Below are positions 36,077 to 46,438 of a DNA stretch of 64,000 nucleotides, one piece after another. The first letter of the stretch is position 1, and each line of letters starts with the position of its first letter. A program made the translations under genes and the position numbers. A model generated the notes under the pieces. It saw only the letters and a program-made list of their open reading frames with translations, had not been told where the DNA came from and searched no databases. Origin of the DNA: Loktanella sp. 5RATIMAR09 (GTDB lineage: Bacteria; Pseudomonadota; Alphaproteobacteria; Rhodobacterales; Rhodobacteraceae); contig NZ_LJAL01000001.1 in assembly GCF_001419985.1 (NCBI RefSeq), forward strand, positions 248,001 through 312,000, read 5' to 3'.

Positions 36077-36541
36077 ATGGCCCGCACACTGTTTGAGTTT
36101 TCCCTCGCCGACGAAGGCGCAACCGGCGCATTGGCCTCGCAAATTGCCGCACGGCTTTTGCCCGGCGATACGCTCTTGCTGGAGGGTGAGATCGGGGCCG
36201 GAAAATCCGCCTTTGCGCGCGGTGTTATCCGTGCCCGACTTGGCCGGATGGAGGACGTACCCTCGCCCACCTTTACGCTCGTCCAAACCTATGAAGACGC
36301 CGCCGGCGATATCTGGCACTGTGATCTTTACCGGTTGACCCACCCTGACGAAGCGCTCGAGTTGGGGCTGGACGAGGCGTTTGACACCGCCATCTGCCTG
36401 ATCGAATGGCCGGACCGGTTGGGCGATGCCGCCCCTGCATCTGCGCTCGCTCTTTCTTTTGTTGCAGACACCCACGCGCACCAAGTTACCATCTGCGGCC
36501 CAGACCCTTGGCCCGCACGTCTTGAGGGCCTGCATGTCTGA
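36077..36541 (+). CDS. tsaE: tRNA threonylcarbamoyladenosine biosynthesis ATPase TsaE
   Basis: TsaE is the ATPase partner of TsaD/TsaB in making the t6A base of ANN-decoding tRNAs. The 154-residue protein has Walker A GEIGAGKS at residues 37-44, the SPTFTLVQTYE block and the HCDLYRL motif. It starts 41 nt after the PAS-protein gene and overlaps amgK by 8 nt. Confidence 0.95.
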   Translation: MARTLFEFSLADEGATGALASQIAARLLPGDTLLLEGEIGAGKSAFARGVIRARLGRMEDVPSPTFTLVQTYEDAAGDIWHCDLYRLTHPDEALELGLDEAFDTAICLIEWPDRLGDAAPASALALSFVADTHAHQVTICGPDPWPARLEGLHV

Positions 36542-37505
36542 ACGCGCCGCTCTCATCGATGATTTTCTATCCGATACCGTGTGGCAGAACTGGTCGCGCA
36601 CACCTTTGGCCGGTGATGCGTCAGCCCGACGCTATTATCGGCTAACCTCGAACGGCCAATCAACAATCCTGATGGATGCCCCGCCCCAGAACGGCGAAGA
36701 GACAGGGCCATTCGTCCAGATCGCTCTGGTGTTGCGCGCGGCGGGCTTTGCCGCCCCTGATGTGCTGCTGCATGATGCAAAAAACGGCCTGCTGTTGCTA
36801 AGCGATCTTGGCACTGTCGACTATGCCCAACGGCTTCGCCAAGCTGCGGATGACGAAACTACGCTCTATCAGGCCGCCACGACCGTTTTGCTGAAGCTGG
36901 AGCAGCTCACACCGCCGCCAAACCTCAAACATCTGACCCCCGCCATCGGGGCACAGATGGTCGAAATTGTCGGCACGCACTATACCCACACAGCCATTGA
37001 TGCCCTTTGTACCGAAGTCAAACAATCCCTCGAAGAATTTGCGCCCGAACCGACTGTTCTGGCGCTGCGCGACTATCACGCCGAAAACCTGATATGGCGG
37101 GCAGATAAAACGGGTATAGATCAGGTCGGTTTGCTTGATTTCCAGGACGCTTTCGTCGCCCCGCCCGGCTATGATCTGGTGTCGCTTTTGCGTGATGCGC
37201 GGCGCGATGTTAGCCCTGCAATCGTTGAGGACATGATCACCTATTTCGGCGCACATACCAAAGCAACAACACCACTGCGCACGTCGCTTGCCTGCCTCGC
37301 CGTGCAGCGGAACCTGCGCATCTTGGGCGTTTTCGCCCGCTTGGTCAGCACGCTCAACAAACCACGCTACACCGCATTCATGCCCCGCGTCTGGGCGCAC
37401 ATCATGGCAGACCTGCAAGATCCCGAATTGGCAACACTGCGACAGGCGGTCATGGATCTGGTCCCCGAACCCACGGCATCGCGGCTTGCGGGGCTTGCCA
37501 CATGA
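36534..37505 (+). CDS. amgK: Anomeric MurNAc/GlcNAc kinase AmgK (phosphotransferase family)
   Basis: A 323-residue aminoglycoside-phosphotransferase-fold kinase: GDASARRYYRL near the N-terminus, the catalytic loop LRDYHAENLIWR and the metal loop LLDFQDAFVAPPGYDL. In Pseudomonas and relatives AmgK phosphorylates recycled N-acetylmuramate at C-1. The call is strengthened by murU, the next enzyme of that route, which overlaps by 4 nt. The start ATG 36534 is chosen because it overlaps tsaE and begins the conserved region. Confidence 0.85.
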   Translation: MSERAALIDDFLSDTVWQNWSRTPLAGDASARRYYRLTSNGQSTILMDAPPQNGEETGPFVQIALVLRAAGFAAPDVLLHDAKNGLLLLSDLGTVDYAQRLRQAADDETTLYQAATTVLLKLEQLTPPPNLKHLTPAIGAQMVEIVGTHYTHTAIDALCTEVKQSLEEFAPEPTVLALRDYHAENLIWRADKTGIDQVGLLDFQDAFVAPPGYDLVSLLRDARRDVSPAIVEDMITYFGAHTKATTPLRTSLACLAVQRNLRILGVFARLVSTLNKPRYTAFMPRVWAHIMADLQDPELATLRQAVMDLVPEPTASRLAGLAT

Positions 37506-38173
37506 CACCGCCAATCTTCTTTTTCGCCGCAGGACGGGGCACACGCATGGGCGCGTTGACCCAGAACCGGCCAAAGCCCCTGATCAATGTGGCCGGCAAA
37601 GCGCTGATCGACTACGCGCTGGATATCGCAAACGCGGCCGGGGTTGGTCAGAAATTCGTGAACCTGCACTACCACGGAGACATGATCCGGCGGCATCTGG
37701 CGGGTCAGGACATCATTTTTTCCGACGAAAGCGCACAGCTCTTGGAAACAGGCGGCGGACTCAAGAAAGCCTTGCCGCTGTTACAGGCGAGTCCCGTGCT
37801 GACAATGAACACAGATGCCGTTTGGCAGGGGCCGAACCCGATTACGCAGATCATCAACGCGTGGCACCCCGAGATGGAAGCGCTAATGCTGCTGGTCGAA
37901 AGGCACAATGTCGTAGGCCATCTTGGCAAGGGTGATTTCGAGATCGGCCAAGACGGACGGCTACATCGCGCACCAATGGACGTTTACACCGGGCTTCAGA
38001 TTATCCGGACCGATGTGATCGGCGAGATCACCGACACTGCGTTTTCCATGAATGTTGCATGGGATCGAATTGCCGCACGTGGCGGGCTCTTTGGCACACG
38101 CTTTGCGGGCAAATGGTGCGATGTCGGCCAGCCTGAAAGCATCCCGCTAGCCGAGGATATGCTACATGTTTGA
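37502..38173 (+). CDS. murU: N-acetylmuramate-1-phosphate uridylyltransferase MurU
   Basis: A 223-residue nucleotidyltransferase with the signature FFAAGRGTRMGALTQNRPKPL (residues 6-26), the ETGGG loop and a C-terminal KWCDVGQPES block. MurU turns MurNAc-1-P into UDP-MurNAc, bypassing the fosfomycin-sensitive MurA step. With AmgK it forms a peptidoglycan-sugar recycling pair. The 3' end overlaps addB by 8 nt. A glucose-1-phosphate-type substrate is a less likely alternative. Confidence 0.85.
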   Translation: MTPPIFFFAAGRGTRMGALTQNRPKPLINVAGKALIDYALDIANAAGVGQKFVNLHYHGDMIRRHLAGQDIIFSDESAQLLETGGGLKKALPLLQASPVLTMNTDAVWQGPNPITQIINAWHPEMEALMLLVERHNVVGHLGKGDFEIGQDGRLHRAPMDVYTGLQIIRTDVIGEITDTAFSMNVAWDRIAARGGLFGTRFAGKWCDVGQPESIPLAEDMLHV

Positions 38174-41093
38174 CCCCGGCAAAGCCCCTCGCATCTTTGC
38201 AAGCGCCCCCGGCGTAGATTTCGCTGACGGCTTGGTCGCGGGGCTGTTGGCCCGCTCGACAGATATGGCACCCGAGGATCTGGCAAAGGTCGAAATCTAC
38301 GTCAACACAACACGGATGCAACGCCGGATCAGGGCCGTTTTTGACGCAGGCCCCGCAAGGTTGCTGCCACGTATCCGGCTGATCACCGATCTGGCCAATG
38401 ATCCGGTTTCGCGCGCTTTGCCACCGGCAGTATCGCCATTGCACCGACGGTTGGAATTGTCCCAATTCGTGGCCAAACTGTTGGAACAACAGCCCGATCT
38501 TGCACCGCGGGCAGCACTTTACGATCTGTCCGACAGCCTTGCGAAACTGATGGACGAAATGCAGGGCGAGGGCGTCAGCCCCGACACGATTGCCGGTCTC
38601 GAGGTCGCTGACGAATCCGGCCATTGGGAACGCGCGCTGCAATTTGTCAAAATCATTACGCGGTATTTTGACGACCAGAACCAAGCCCCCGACAAAGAAG
38701 CGCGCCAACGCATGGTGATCGAAGCGCTGGCCGCCCGCTGGCAAGACACGCCGCCCGACCATCCGGTCATCATCGCGGGCTCGACAGGTTCGCGCGGGGC
38801 GACAGCCTTGTTTATGCAGGCCGTCGCGAAATTACCGCAAGGTGCGATCATCCTGCCTGGTTTTGATTTCGATCTGCCCGCCCATGTCTGGAACGCGATG
38901 GACGACGACATGACCGCCGAGGATCACCCGCAATACCGCTTCCGCCGCTTGATGGATATCATCGGTTTCACGCAGGATGACGTCAAACCATGGTCGGACC
39001 AGGAACCGGTCCACGCCCAGCGCAATGCGCTGGTGTCACTATCGCTTCGCCCGGCACCTGTTACCGACCAATGGCTGGCCGAAGGCCCCGATCTTGGCGA
39101 TCTGCATAAAGCGACCAAAGGCCTCACACTGGTCGAGGCAGCTTCTCCGCGCGCCGAGGCGGAAACCATCGCGCTGCGTCTGCGTCAAGCGGCTGAAGAC
39201 GGCATCACAGCCGCGCTGATTTCGCCCGACCGTATGCTGACCCGTCAGGTGACGGCGGCCTTGGATCGCTGGAACATCAAACCCGACGACAGCGCGGGCA
39301 TTCCGCTTGCGCTATCGCCGCCGGGCCGGTTCCTGCGCCATATCGCAGATCTTTTTGGCAAGCCGCTGACGGGTGAAGCCCTGCTGACCCTGCTGAAGCA
39401 CCCCCTGTGCCATTCCGAACACCCCGACCGGGGCGATCACCTGCGCCACACCCGCGATCTGGAGCTGCACCTGCGCCGCTATGGGCCCCCGTTTCCCACG
39501 GCTGATGACCTGCTGACATGGGCCAGAAACGGATCAGGGCGGACGGAATGGGGTGCTTGGCTTGCTGGTCTTGTGACAGGTCTGGAAACGGTAGGCGCAA
39601 AACCACTGATCGATCATATCAGCGATCACCTGACACGCGCAGAACAGCTCGCCGCAGGGCCGGATGCTTCTGGCACAGGTGGTTTGTGGCAGGAAGCGGC
39701 AGGGCGTGAAGCCCGCAAAACCTGCGACAACCTGATACAGGCTGCCGGTGCCGGTGGCACTATGACCGCGCGCGACTACACTGCTCTTTTCGGTGCTGTT
39801 ATCGCCGAAGGCGTCGTGCGCGACAGGGACGCGGGCCACCCCGGTATCCTGATCTGGGGCACGCTCGAGGCACGTGTCCAGGGTGTTGACCTGACAATCC
39901 TTGGCAGCATGAACGATGGCGTCTGGCCCGAGGCACCACCACCTGATCCGTGGCTCAATCGCGTGATGCGGGCCAAAGCAGGGCTTTTGCTGCCGGAACG
40001 CCGCATCGGTCTGTCCGCGCATGATTACCAGCAGGCGGTTGCAGGGCGCGAGGTCTGGATCACCCGCGCGAAACGTTCGGCGGACGCGGAAACCGTCCCG
40101 TCGCGCTGGGTAAACCGGCTGACAAACCTGCTTAAGGGATTGCCGGAACAGGGTGGGGAATCTGCCCTGAAAGCGATGCGGGAAGAAGGTAATCGGTGGT
40201 GCGCAATGGCAGAAACGCTTTCTGCGCCTGACCGGAATACCAAACTGGAACCGCGCCCTTCACCCTGTCCGCCTATTGAAGCAAGACCCAAGAAGTTTTC
40301 GGTCACGGAAATCAAAACCCTGATCCGTGATCCCTTTGCGATCTATGCACGAAACGCCCTGCGACTGAGGGCCCTTGACCCGCTGGTGCCTACCGCCGAT
40401 GCACCTTTGCGCGGCACACTGATCCACAGAATCCTTGAACTCTTTATTGCTGCGGGCCACGGCCCCGATGATCGTGCAGCTTTCCTGAAAATCGCCGAAG
40501 ACGTGTTCGCGCAAGATTGCCCATGGCCCACGATCCGAGCGCAATGGATGGCACGGCTCGTCCGGTCGGTCGATCAGTTTCTCGCGGATGAAGGCACACG
40601 TCAGGCACTTGCCACTGACCGCTTGCTCGAAAAATTCGGTGAAATCATCGTGGCCCCGTCCGGTGTGACGCTGACGTGCAAAGCAGACAGGATTGACCTG
40701 ACACCATCTGACGAAGCGCTGATCTATGATTACAAAACCGGTGCGGTGCCAACCGGCCCACAGCAGGAAAAATTCGACAAACAACTCTTGCTCGAGGCCG
40801 CGATGGTCGAACGCGGCGCATTCAGGGATGTGGGTAAAAAAACGGTTCTGGCAGCCACGTTTATTGGCGTGAATACTACAATGAAAAACAGCGCCGCCCC
40901 ACTGGACAAACACCCGACCGAACAGGTCTGGGAAGAACTCGAAGCGCTTTTCGCGGCATGGCATGACATCAACCGCGGCTATACTGCCCGCCTCGCGTTG
41001 TTTTCGAAAAGCGACATCAGCGACTACGATCACCTGTCCCGTTTTGGCGAATGGGACACGCATGATGCGCCGACCCCGCAGGTGCTGACATGA
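38166..41093 (+). CDS. addB: Double-strand break repair protein AddB (alphaproteobacterial type)
   Basis: AddB pairs with AddA in the helicase-nuclease that resects double-strand breaks for RecA. The 975-residue protein has the C-terminal RecB-type nuclease motifs GTLIHRILELF and DYKTG (Asp855), and the region following GVDLTILGSMNDGVWPEAPPPDPWLNR is typical of AddB. It lacks an obvious intact Walker A site, as in this subfamily. The stop overlaps the addA start by 4 nt. Confidence 0.95.
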   Translation: MFDPGKAPRIFASAPGVDFADGLVAGLLARSTDMAPEDLAKVEIYVNTTRMQRRIRAVFDAGPARLLPRIRLITDLANDPVSRALPPAVSPLHRRLELSQFVAKLLEQQPDLAPRAALYDLSDSLAKLMDEMQGEGVSPDTIAGLEVADESGHWERALQFVKIITRYFDDQNQAPDKEARQRMVIEALAARWQDTPPDHPVIIAGSTGSRGATALFMQAVAKLPQGAIILPGFDFDLPAHVWNAMDDDMTAEDHPQYRFRRLMDIIGFTQDDVKPWSDQEPVHAQRNALVSLSLRPAPVTDQWLAEGPDLGDLHKATKGLTLVEAASPRAEAETIALRLRQAAEDGITAALISPDRMLTRQVTAALDRWNIKPDDSAGIPLALSPPGRFLRHIADLFGKPLTGEALLTLLKHPLCHSEHPDRGDHLRHTRDLELHLRRYGPPFPTADDLLTWARNGSGRTEWGAWLAGLVTGLETVGAKPLIDHISDHLTRAEQLAAGPDASGTGGLWQEAAGREARKTCDNLIQAAGAGGTMTARDYTALFGAVIAEGVVRDRDAGHPGILIWGTLEARVQGVDLTILGSMNDGVWPEAPPPDPWLNRVMRAKAGLLLPERRIGLSAHDYQQAVAGREVWITRAKRSADAETVPSRWVNRLTNLLKGLPEQGGESALKAMREEGNRWCAMAETLSAPDRNTKLEPRPSPCPPIEARPKKFSVTEIKTLIRDPFAIYARNALRLRALDPLVPTADAPLRGTLIHRILELFIAAGHGPDDRAAFLKIAEDVFAQDCPWPTIRAQWMARLVRSVDQFLADEGTRQALATDRLLEKFGEIIVAPSGVTLTCKADRIDLTPSDEALIYDYKTGAVPTGPQQEKFDKQLLLEAAMVERGAFRDVGKKTVLAATFIGVNTTMKNSAAPLDKHPTEQVWEELEALFAAWHDINRGYTARLALFSKSDISDYDHLSRFGEWDTHDAPTPQVLT

Positions 41094-44000
41094 TCCGCGA
41101 TGAGGCCACCCAAAGACAGGTCGATGCCGCCAATCCCGGTACCTCGACGTGGCTCTCTGCCAATGCCGGATCTGGCAAAACCCGCGTGCTGACCGACCGT
41201 GTTGCACGGTTGTTGCTCGATAAGGTGTCGCCGCAGAATATTCTGTGCCTGACCTATACCAAAGCCGCCGCCGCCGAGATGCAGAACCGCCTGTTCCAGC
41301 GCCTTGGCGAATGGGCCATGATGCCCGAGGAGGACTTGCGCCGCGCGCTGCAAACGCTGGGGGTTGATCGCACGATTGATGCGGCTCAACTGGCACAGGC
41401 GCGCACGCTGTTCGCCCGCGCCATTGAAACCCCCGGTGGTTTAAAAATCCAGACCATCCACTCGTTCTGCGCGGGCGTGCTGCGGCGGTTTCCGCTGGAA
41501 GCACAGGTCAGCCCGCAATTTCGCGAGATGGAAGACCGCGCTGCCGAAATCCTCCGAGCCGAGGTGGTGGATGAAATGGTCTTGGGGCCAAGGGCAGAAG
41601 TCGTGCACCAACTGCTTGCGCTGTTCACGGGCGATGATCTGGCAAAATTCACCGCCGAGATTGCGGGGAAGGGTGATTATTTCACACAAGAGCCGGATCT
41701 TGCACGGCTTTGCGGTATCCTGGAAATACCGCAAGGGCTGACGGTTGAAACACTCTTCAATGATGTCTTTGACAAGGACCTCATTGCGCAGTTCATCAAC
41801 GCCTGTGCCGCCGGAACAGTCACCGACGTCAAAGCCGCAAACGCCCTGCGCCCGCTGCTGTCAGGGTCCCTTGCGCCACATGACGCGCTTGCCATCCTTG
41901 AAAGTGTCTTTCTGTTCGGTGAGAGCGCCGCCGCACCTTTCGGCGCCAAGATTGGCAAGATGCCGACCAAGAACACCCGCGAAGCAAACGCCGAACTGAT
42001 TGAGCAGATCGTCCCCATCATGGAGCGGGTCGCCGAAATGCGCCCCTACCGGCTTGGGCTGATCGCGCTTGACCGGACCATCGCACTTTACAATTTTGCC
42101 CGCGTCTTTGTGCCCGCTTACGCCACACGCAAACTGGCGATGGGGATGCTTGATTTTGACGATCTGATCGGCAAGGCCAAGGCGCTCTTGACCGACCGCG
42201 ATGTGGCCCAATGGGTGCTGTTCCGGCTTGATGGTGGTATCGACCACATTCTGGTGGATGAAGCACAGGATACCAGCCCGACCCAATGGGCAGTGATCGA
42301 ACAACTGACTCAGGAATTCGCCACAGGCGAGGGTGCGCGCATGGACCGCGAGCGCACGGTTTTCATCGTTGGGGATAAAAAGCAGTCGATCTATTCGTTC
42401 CAAGGGGCGGATCCGGCAGCCTTTGACAAGATGAAGGCCCATTTCGAGGCGACCCATGCCGCGATCTCGAAACCATTTAATGAAACCTCGCTCGACTATT
42501 CATTCCGCTCTTCGCAGGCCATTCTGACGGTCGTGGACAAGACATTCACAGGTGACCGCGCGGCGGGCATGGACGATAACCTGAACCACCGCGCGTTTAA
42601 GGAAAACATGCCCGGCCGTGTTGATCTGTGGCCCGTGATCGAGAAATCCGAGGCCGCGCCTGACCGCGAATGGTTCAAACCCGTTGATGAACCCAGCAGC
42701 ACCGATCACACCGTTCTGATGGCCCAGCGCGTGGCCGAAAAGATCACATATATGATCGCCCATGAAACCATCCCCGAAGAGATAGGAAACACCGGCGGCT
42801 TTATCCGTCGCCCGATCACCGAAGGCGATTTCCTGATCCTTGTGCAGCGCCGGTCCGAGCTTTTCGCCGAAATCATCCGGGCCTGCAAATCCGCAGGCCT
42901 GCAAATTGCGGGGGCCGACAGGTTACGTGTGGGTGCGGAACTTGCGGTCAAGGACCTTGCGGCGGTGCTGCGGTTTCTGGCCCTGCCCGAAGACGATCTT
43001 TCACTCGCTGCTGCCCTGCGATCCCCGCTTTTCGGCTGGAGCGAGCAAGCGCTTTTCACCCTCGCGCACCATCGCCCCGACAAGGCTTATCTATGGGAAA
43101 CCCTGCGCAATGCCGACCACCCTGAAACGCTGGCAATCCTGAATGATCTGCGCGGTAAGGCGGATTTCCTGCGTCCTTACGACCTGATCGAACGTATTCT
43201 CACCCGCCATGACGGGCGGCGCAAATTGCTGGCACGATTGGGGCCAGAGGCCGAGGACGGGATCGACGCGCTACTGTCACAGGCGCTCGCCTATGAGAAT
43301 ACCGCTGTGCCGAACCTTACCGGGTTTTTGTCTTGGATGGATACCGACGATCTTGAGGTGAAACGCCAGATGGACAGCCAAGGCGACCAGATCCGCGTGA
43401 TGACGGTGCATGGCGCAAAGGGGCTTGAGGCACCGATCGTCATTCTGCCCGATACCGCGAAACGTGATGTGCAGGTCAAACAGGAAATCCTGCCAGCAGA
43501 CGACCATGTCATCTGGAAGCCCCCGGCAAAATCTGCGTCCCCTGCGGTTATGGCCCTGCGCGATGATGTTATTGCCAAACAAACCCGCGAACGCCTGCGC
43601 CTGCTTTACGTCGCGATGACGCGCGCCGAAAAATGGCTGATCGTCGGGGCGGCTGGCGAAGTCGGCGAAGGCGATGCCAGCTGGTACAATATCGTTGCCG
43701 ACGGCATGCGCGCCTGCGGTGACTACGATGCGAAATTGGGTGAGCTTGATCTGCGTCGTGTATCGGAACTGGCATGGGATGCGCCCGCGCTGCAAGAAAA
43801 GTCACCCGTCAAGAAAACACAGGTTATGCCGCCCGTATTCGGTGAACTAACCCTGCCAACACAGCTCAAGACCATCTCGCCTTCTGAACTGAAAGGCGAC
43901 AAAATCCTCAAGGGCGATCCAGCGGGCGACAACGAAGAAGACGCAATGGAGCGCGGCACGCAAATCCATAAACTTCTCGAACATCTGCCGATGGCCGCCC

Positions 44001-44428
44001 CTGCAGACAGGCACGCCCTTGGTCTGCAACTTTTGCAAAATGATGACACGACCTTGGTGGCAGAGGTTATGGCACTGATCGATAACCCTGATCTGGCTTG
44101 GATCTGGAACACTGATGCCTTGAATGAAGTCGATATCACTGCCGACATTCCCCAACTTGGCCGCATCCATGGCACGATTGATCGCCTGCTGATCGGGCCC
44201 GATACGATCACCGCGATCGACTATAAATCAAACCGTCTGGTACCGACAAACCCCGCGGACACACCAATAGGTCTTGCACGCCAGCTTGCCGCTTATGACA
44301 GCGCGCTACGGCAAATTTATCCCGATCACACAATCAAGACCGCTATTCTGTGGACCCATACCGGGACACTGTCCACTTTATCGCAAGAGCAACTTCACGA
44401 AGCCCTGAACACGCTTGCGGCATCTTGA
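41090..44428 (+). CDS. addA: Double-strand break repair helicase-nuclease AddA
   Basis: AddA is a UvrD-type helicase with a C-terminal nuclease domain. The 1112-residue protein has Walker A ANAGSGKT (residues 24-31), motif [14 protein letters not shown], motif [18 protein letters not shown], motif [17 protein letters not shown], motif [14 protein letters not shown], and the nuclease residues in AIDYKSNRL (Asp1044). All are intact. It overlaps addB by 4 nt, and trxA follows 59 nt later. Confidence 0.96.
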   Translation: MIRDEATQRQVDAANPGTSTWLSANAGSGKTRVLTDRVARLLLDKVSPQNILCLTYTKAAAAEMQNRLFQRLGEWAMMPEEDLRRALQTLGVDRTIDAAQLAQARTLFARAIETPGGLKIQTIHSFCAGVLRRFPLEAQVSPQFREMEDRAAEILRAEVVDEMVLGPRAEVVHQLLALFTGDDLAKFTAEIAGKGDYFTQEPDLARLCGILEIPQGLTVETLFNDVFDKDLIAQFINACAAGTVTDVKAANALRPLLSGSLAPHDALAILESVFLFGESAAAPFGAKIGKMPTKNTREANAELIEQIVPIMERVAEMRPYRLGLIALDRTIALYNFARVFVPAYATRKLAMGMLDFDDLIGKAKALLTDRDVAQWVLFRLDGGIDHILVDEAQDTSPTQWAVIEQLTQEFATGEGARMDRERTVFIVGDKKQSIYSFQGADPAAFDKMKAHFEATHAAISKPFNETSLDYSFRSSQAILTVVDKTFTGDRAAGMDDNLNHRAFKENMPGRVDLWPVIEKSEAAPDREWFKPVDEPSSTDHTVLMAQRVAEKITYMIAHETIPEEIGNTGGFIRRPITEGDFLILVQRRSELFAEIIRACKSAGLQIAGADRLRVGAELAVKDLAAVLRFLALPEDDLSLAAALRSPLFGWSEQALFTLAHHRPDKAYLWETLRNADHPETLAILNDLRGKADFLRPYDLIERILTRHDGRRKLLARLGPEAEDGIDALLSQALAYENTAVPNLTGFLSWMDTDDLEVKRQMDSQGDQIRVMTVHGAKGLEAPIVILPDTAKRDVQVKQEILPADDHVIWKPPAKSASPAVMALRDDVIAKQTRERLRLLYVAMTRAEKWLIVGAAGEVGEGDASWYNIVADGMRACGDYDAKLGELDLRRVSELAWDAPALQEKSPVKKTQVMPPVFGELTLPTQLKTISPSELKGDKILKGDPAGDNEEDAMERGTQIHKLLEHLPMAAPADRHALGLQLLQNDDTTLVAEVMALIDNPDLAWIWNTDALNEVDITADIPQLGRIHGTIDRLLIGPDTITAIDYKSNRLVPTNPADTPIGLARQLAAYDSALRQIYPDHTIKTAILWTHTGTLSTLSQEQLHEALNTLAAS

Positions 44429-44487
44429 CCATCGGGGACAGGGTACCTAGTTTCCCACTTCAACGCATTTCGCCAAGGAGCACCCCA

Positions 44488-44808
44488 ATGGCAACCGTAG
44501 CAGTAACCGACGCAACCTTTGACGCCGAAGTCCGCCAGTCCGATATCCCCGTTGTTGTGGATTTCTGGGCAGAATGGTGTGGTCCTTGCAAACAGATCGG
44601 CCCCGCTCTGGAAGAGCTGTCCGCAGAAATGGAAGGCCGCGTGAAAATCGTCAAAGTGAACGTGGACGAAAACCCCAATTCACCCGCACAAATGGGTGTG
44701 CGCGGCATTCCTGCGCTTTTCGTCTTCAAGAACGGCGAAGTTGTGTCGAACAAAGCAGGCGCAGCACCCAAGGCAGCACTGCAAGGCTGGATCGAAGAGT
44801 CGATCTAA
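44488..44808 (+). CDS. trxA: Thioredoxin
   Basis: A 106-residue cytoplasmic thioredoxin with the active site WCGPC at residues 30-34 and the cis-Pro loop RGIPALFVF. It reduces protein disulfides with thioredoxin reductase. The start ATG 44488 has AAGGAG at 44474-44479, and the longer in-frame extension lies inside addA. A hairpin terminator follows. Confidence 0.97.
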   Translation: MATVAVTDATFDAEVRQSDIPVVVDFWAEWCGPCKQIGPALEELSAEMEGRVKIVKVNVDENPNSPAQMGVRGIPALFVFKNGEVVSNKAGAAPKAALQGWIEESI

Positions 44809-44829
44809 GCGCCACGCGCATCCGGTATC

Positions 44830-44858
44830 AAAGGGCGTCCCATGCGGGCGCCCTTTTT
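44830..44858. terminator. Terminator after trxA, shared with the convergent gene
   Basis: AAAGGGCG-T-CCC and GGG-CGCCCTTT pair around a short ATGC loop with T residues after it. It sits between the trxA stop and the end of the convergent glycosyltransferase-like gene. Confidence 0.8.
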
Positions 44859-44861
44859 CGT

Positions 44862-45779
44862 TCAAACGGGCCAACCATGGCTGCGCAACACATTGCGGAT
44901 CTTCTTTGTTGCCTCTGGCCTGCCCGCGTTGATGGCACACAATTGGAGGAACCAGAAAAGATAGGCCGCAAAATCCGGCCTGTGGCCGTGGACAAGATCA
45001 AATGCTGTTTCGACACCAATGTCAGCTACATTCAGCGCGATATGGTGAAAGTCCGATTTCCCGAACAGAATAAGCGGTTTACCAAAGAAATACCCCTCAA
45101 AACCAACAGCCGAATTCTGCGTCACGATGTAATCGCAGTTCTTTAAATTCTGGTTTGTGCCTTGTTCATCAAGCGTGAGGCGATCTTCTCGCGCGACCAA
45201 CGCTGCAAGGGCATGGCGCTCTTCTGCGGAATATGTCTCGGACGGATGGAGTGTCACAACGATATGTTTGTTTGGTTCTTCTTCAAGGACCGTCTCTACC
45301 ATCTCCAAAGGGCTACAGGTTTGAAAAGACCGCCGGCGCAAAAGCTGCCCCTGCAAGGGCACATAGACAAAGCCGTCCTGACGGGCATTCAACGGAGCCT
45401 CATCGAACAGCCGTTGCCGCCAGAACCGGTAGAAATTCGCAGCCTTGCGCGGATCAACAGCGGCCGGATCGAACCGCTCTTTTGAAACCGGCCATTCCCA
45501 ACGCTCGGCCTCTTTCTCGATATGCCAGAACGGGTAGATATAGGTTTTGCGAAACGTCAGACCGCGGGCGTTCGCGGGCGGGTCCATCAGATACAGCGCG
45601 CGCCCCGGCCGCGCGTGGGCACGCAGCCGCGCGAAATCATCGTCGTCGTCATAAGCAATCGTAAGCCCAGCGCCGCCGAGCACCTCGCTCACCTTCTTGA
45701 TAAAGTTGTGATTGCCGCGCTCGGCCTGATTGCGCAGCTGCGGTGGAAGATAAAAGGTTACGGTGTCGCGGGCGCTCAT
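44862..45779 (-). CDS. Protein resembling capsule polysaccharide (Kdo-transferase-like) enzymes, function unproven
   Basis: A 305-residue protein, no signal peptide or membrane helix. The stretch [35 protein letters not shown] (about residues 220-255) resembles the active-site region of the Capsule_synth/KpsS-KpsC family and related retaining glycosyltransferases. The preceding [12 protein letters not shown] also fits a nucleotide-sugar-binding fold. No capsule genes are near, so the acceptor is unknown. I start at ATG 45779; the upstream extension covers the divergent hslV promoter. Confidence 0.5.
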   Translation of the reverse strand: MSARDTVTFYLPPQLRNQAERGNHNFIKKVSEVLGGAGLTIAYDDDDDFARLRAHARPGRALYLMDPPANARGLTFRKTYIYPFWHIEKEAERWEWPVSKERFDPAAVDPRKAANFYRFWRQRLFDEAPLNARQDGFVYVPLQGQLLRRRSFQTCSPLEMVETVLEEEPNKHIVVTLHPSETYSAEERHALAALVAREDRLTLDEQGTNQNLKNCDYIVTQNSAVGFEGYFFGKPLILFGKSDFHHIALNVADIGVETAFDLVHGHRPDFAAYLFWFLQLCAINAGRPEATKKIRNVLRSHGWPV

Positions 45780-45880
45780 ACGACAAACGCTATCCGCGCG
45801 TGTCAGCAGGAACAAGCCGGGTGGGGTTGTTTGCCTGCATTTGGCCCGCCATATATGCGGTAGGCGACAAGGAGCAGATG

Positions 45881-46438
45881 ATGGCAAGTGAAGAATTTCC
45901 CGGCTGGCATGGAACCACAATCATTGGTGTCCGCAAGGGCGGGCAGGTTGTGATTGCCGGTGATGGCCAAGTCAGCCTTGGACAGACCGTCATCAAAGGG
46001 ACCGCGCGCAAAGTCCGGCGTTTGTCACCTGGTGGACAGGATGTCATCTGCGGCTTTGCCGGTTCCACGGCAGATGCCTTTACCCTGCTTGAACGTCTGG
46101 AAAAGAAACTCGAAGCGACCCCCGGTCAACTGGCCCGCGCTAGCGTTGAATTGGCCAAGGACTGGCGCACCGACAAATACCTGCAAAAGCTCGAGGCGAT
46201 GCTGATTGTCAGCGACGGGACCGAGCTTTTCGTGATTACCGGCGCGGGTGATGTGCTGGAACCGGAACATGATATCGCAGCCATCGGATCGGGCGGGAAC
46301 TACGCGCTGGCCGCTGGTCGCGCCTTGATGGACACCGACAAAGACGCCGAAACCATTGCACGTGAAGCCATGGCGATTGCTGCTGACATTTGCGTTTACA
46401 CCAACGGCAACCTGACGGTTGAAGCAATCAAAGCATGA
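45881..46438 (+). CDS. hslV: ATP-dependent protease peptidase subunit HslV
   Basis: HslV is the proteasome-like threonine peptidase of the HslUV machine. The propeptide [11 protein letters not shown] precedes the catalytic Thr (residue 12) in [10 protein letters not shown], and [19 protein letters not shown] and [15 protein letters not shown] are family blocks. Length is 185. AAGGAG at 45869-45874 is better spaced for ATG 45881 than for ATG 45878. The stop overlaps the next membrane protein gene by 4 nt. Confidence 0.96.
   Translation: MASEEFPGWHGTTIIGVRKGGQVVIAGDGQVSLGQTVIKGTARKVRRLSPGGQDVICGFAGSTADAFTLLERLEKKLEATPGQLARASVELAKDWRTDKYLQKLEAMLIVSDGTELFVITGAGDVLEPEHDIAAIGSGGNYALAAGRALMDTDKDAETIAREAMAIAADICVYTNGNLTVEAIKA

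Noticed and set aside
40260-41504. 414-residue open frame opposite addB/addA
   Set aside because: Antisense to two intact conserved genes; composition is shadow-like and no family features are visible.
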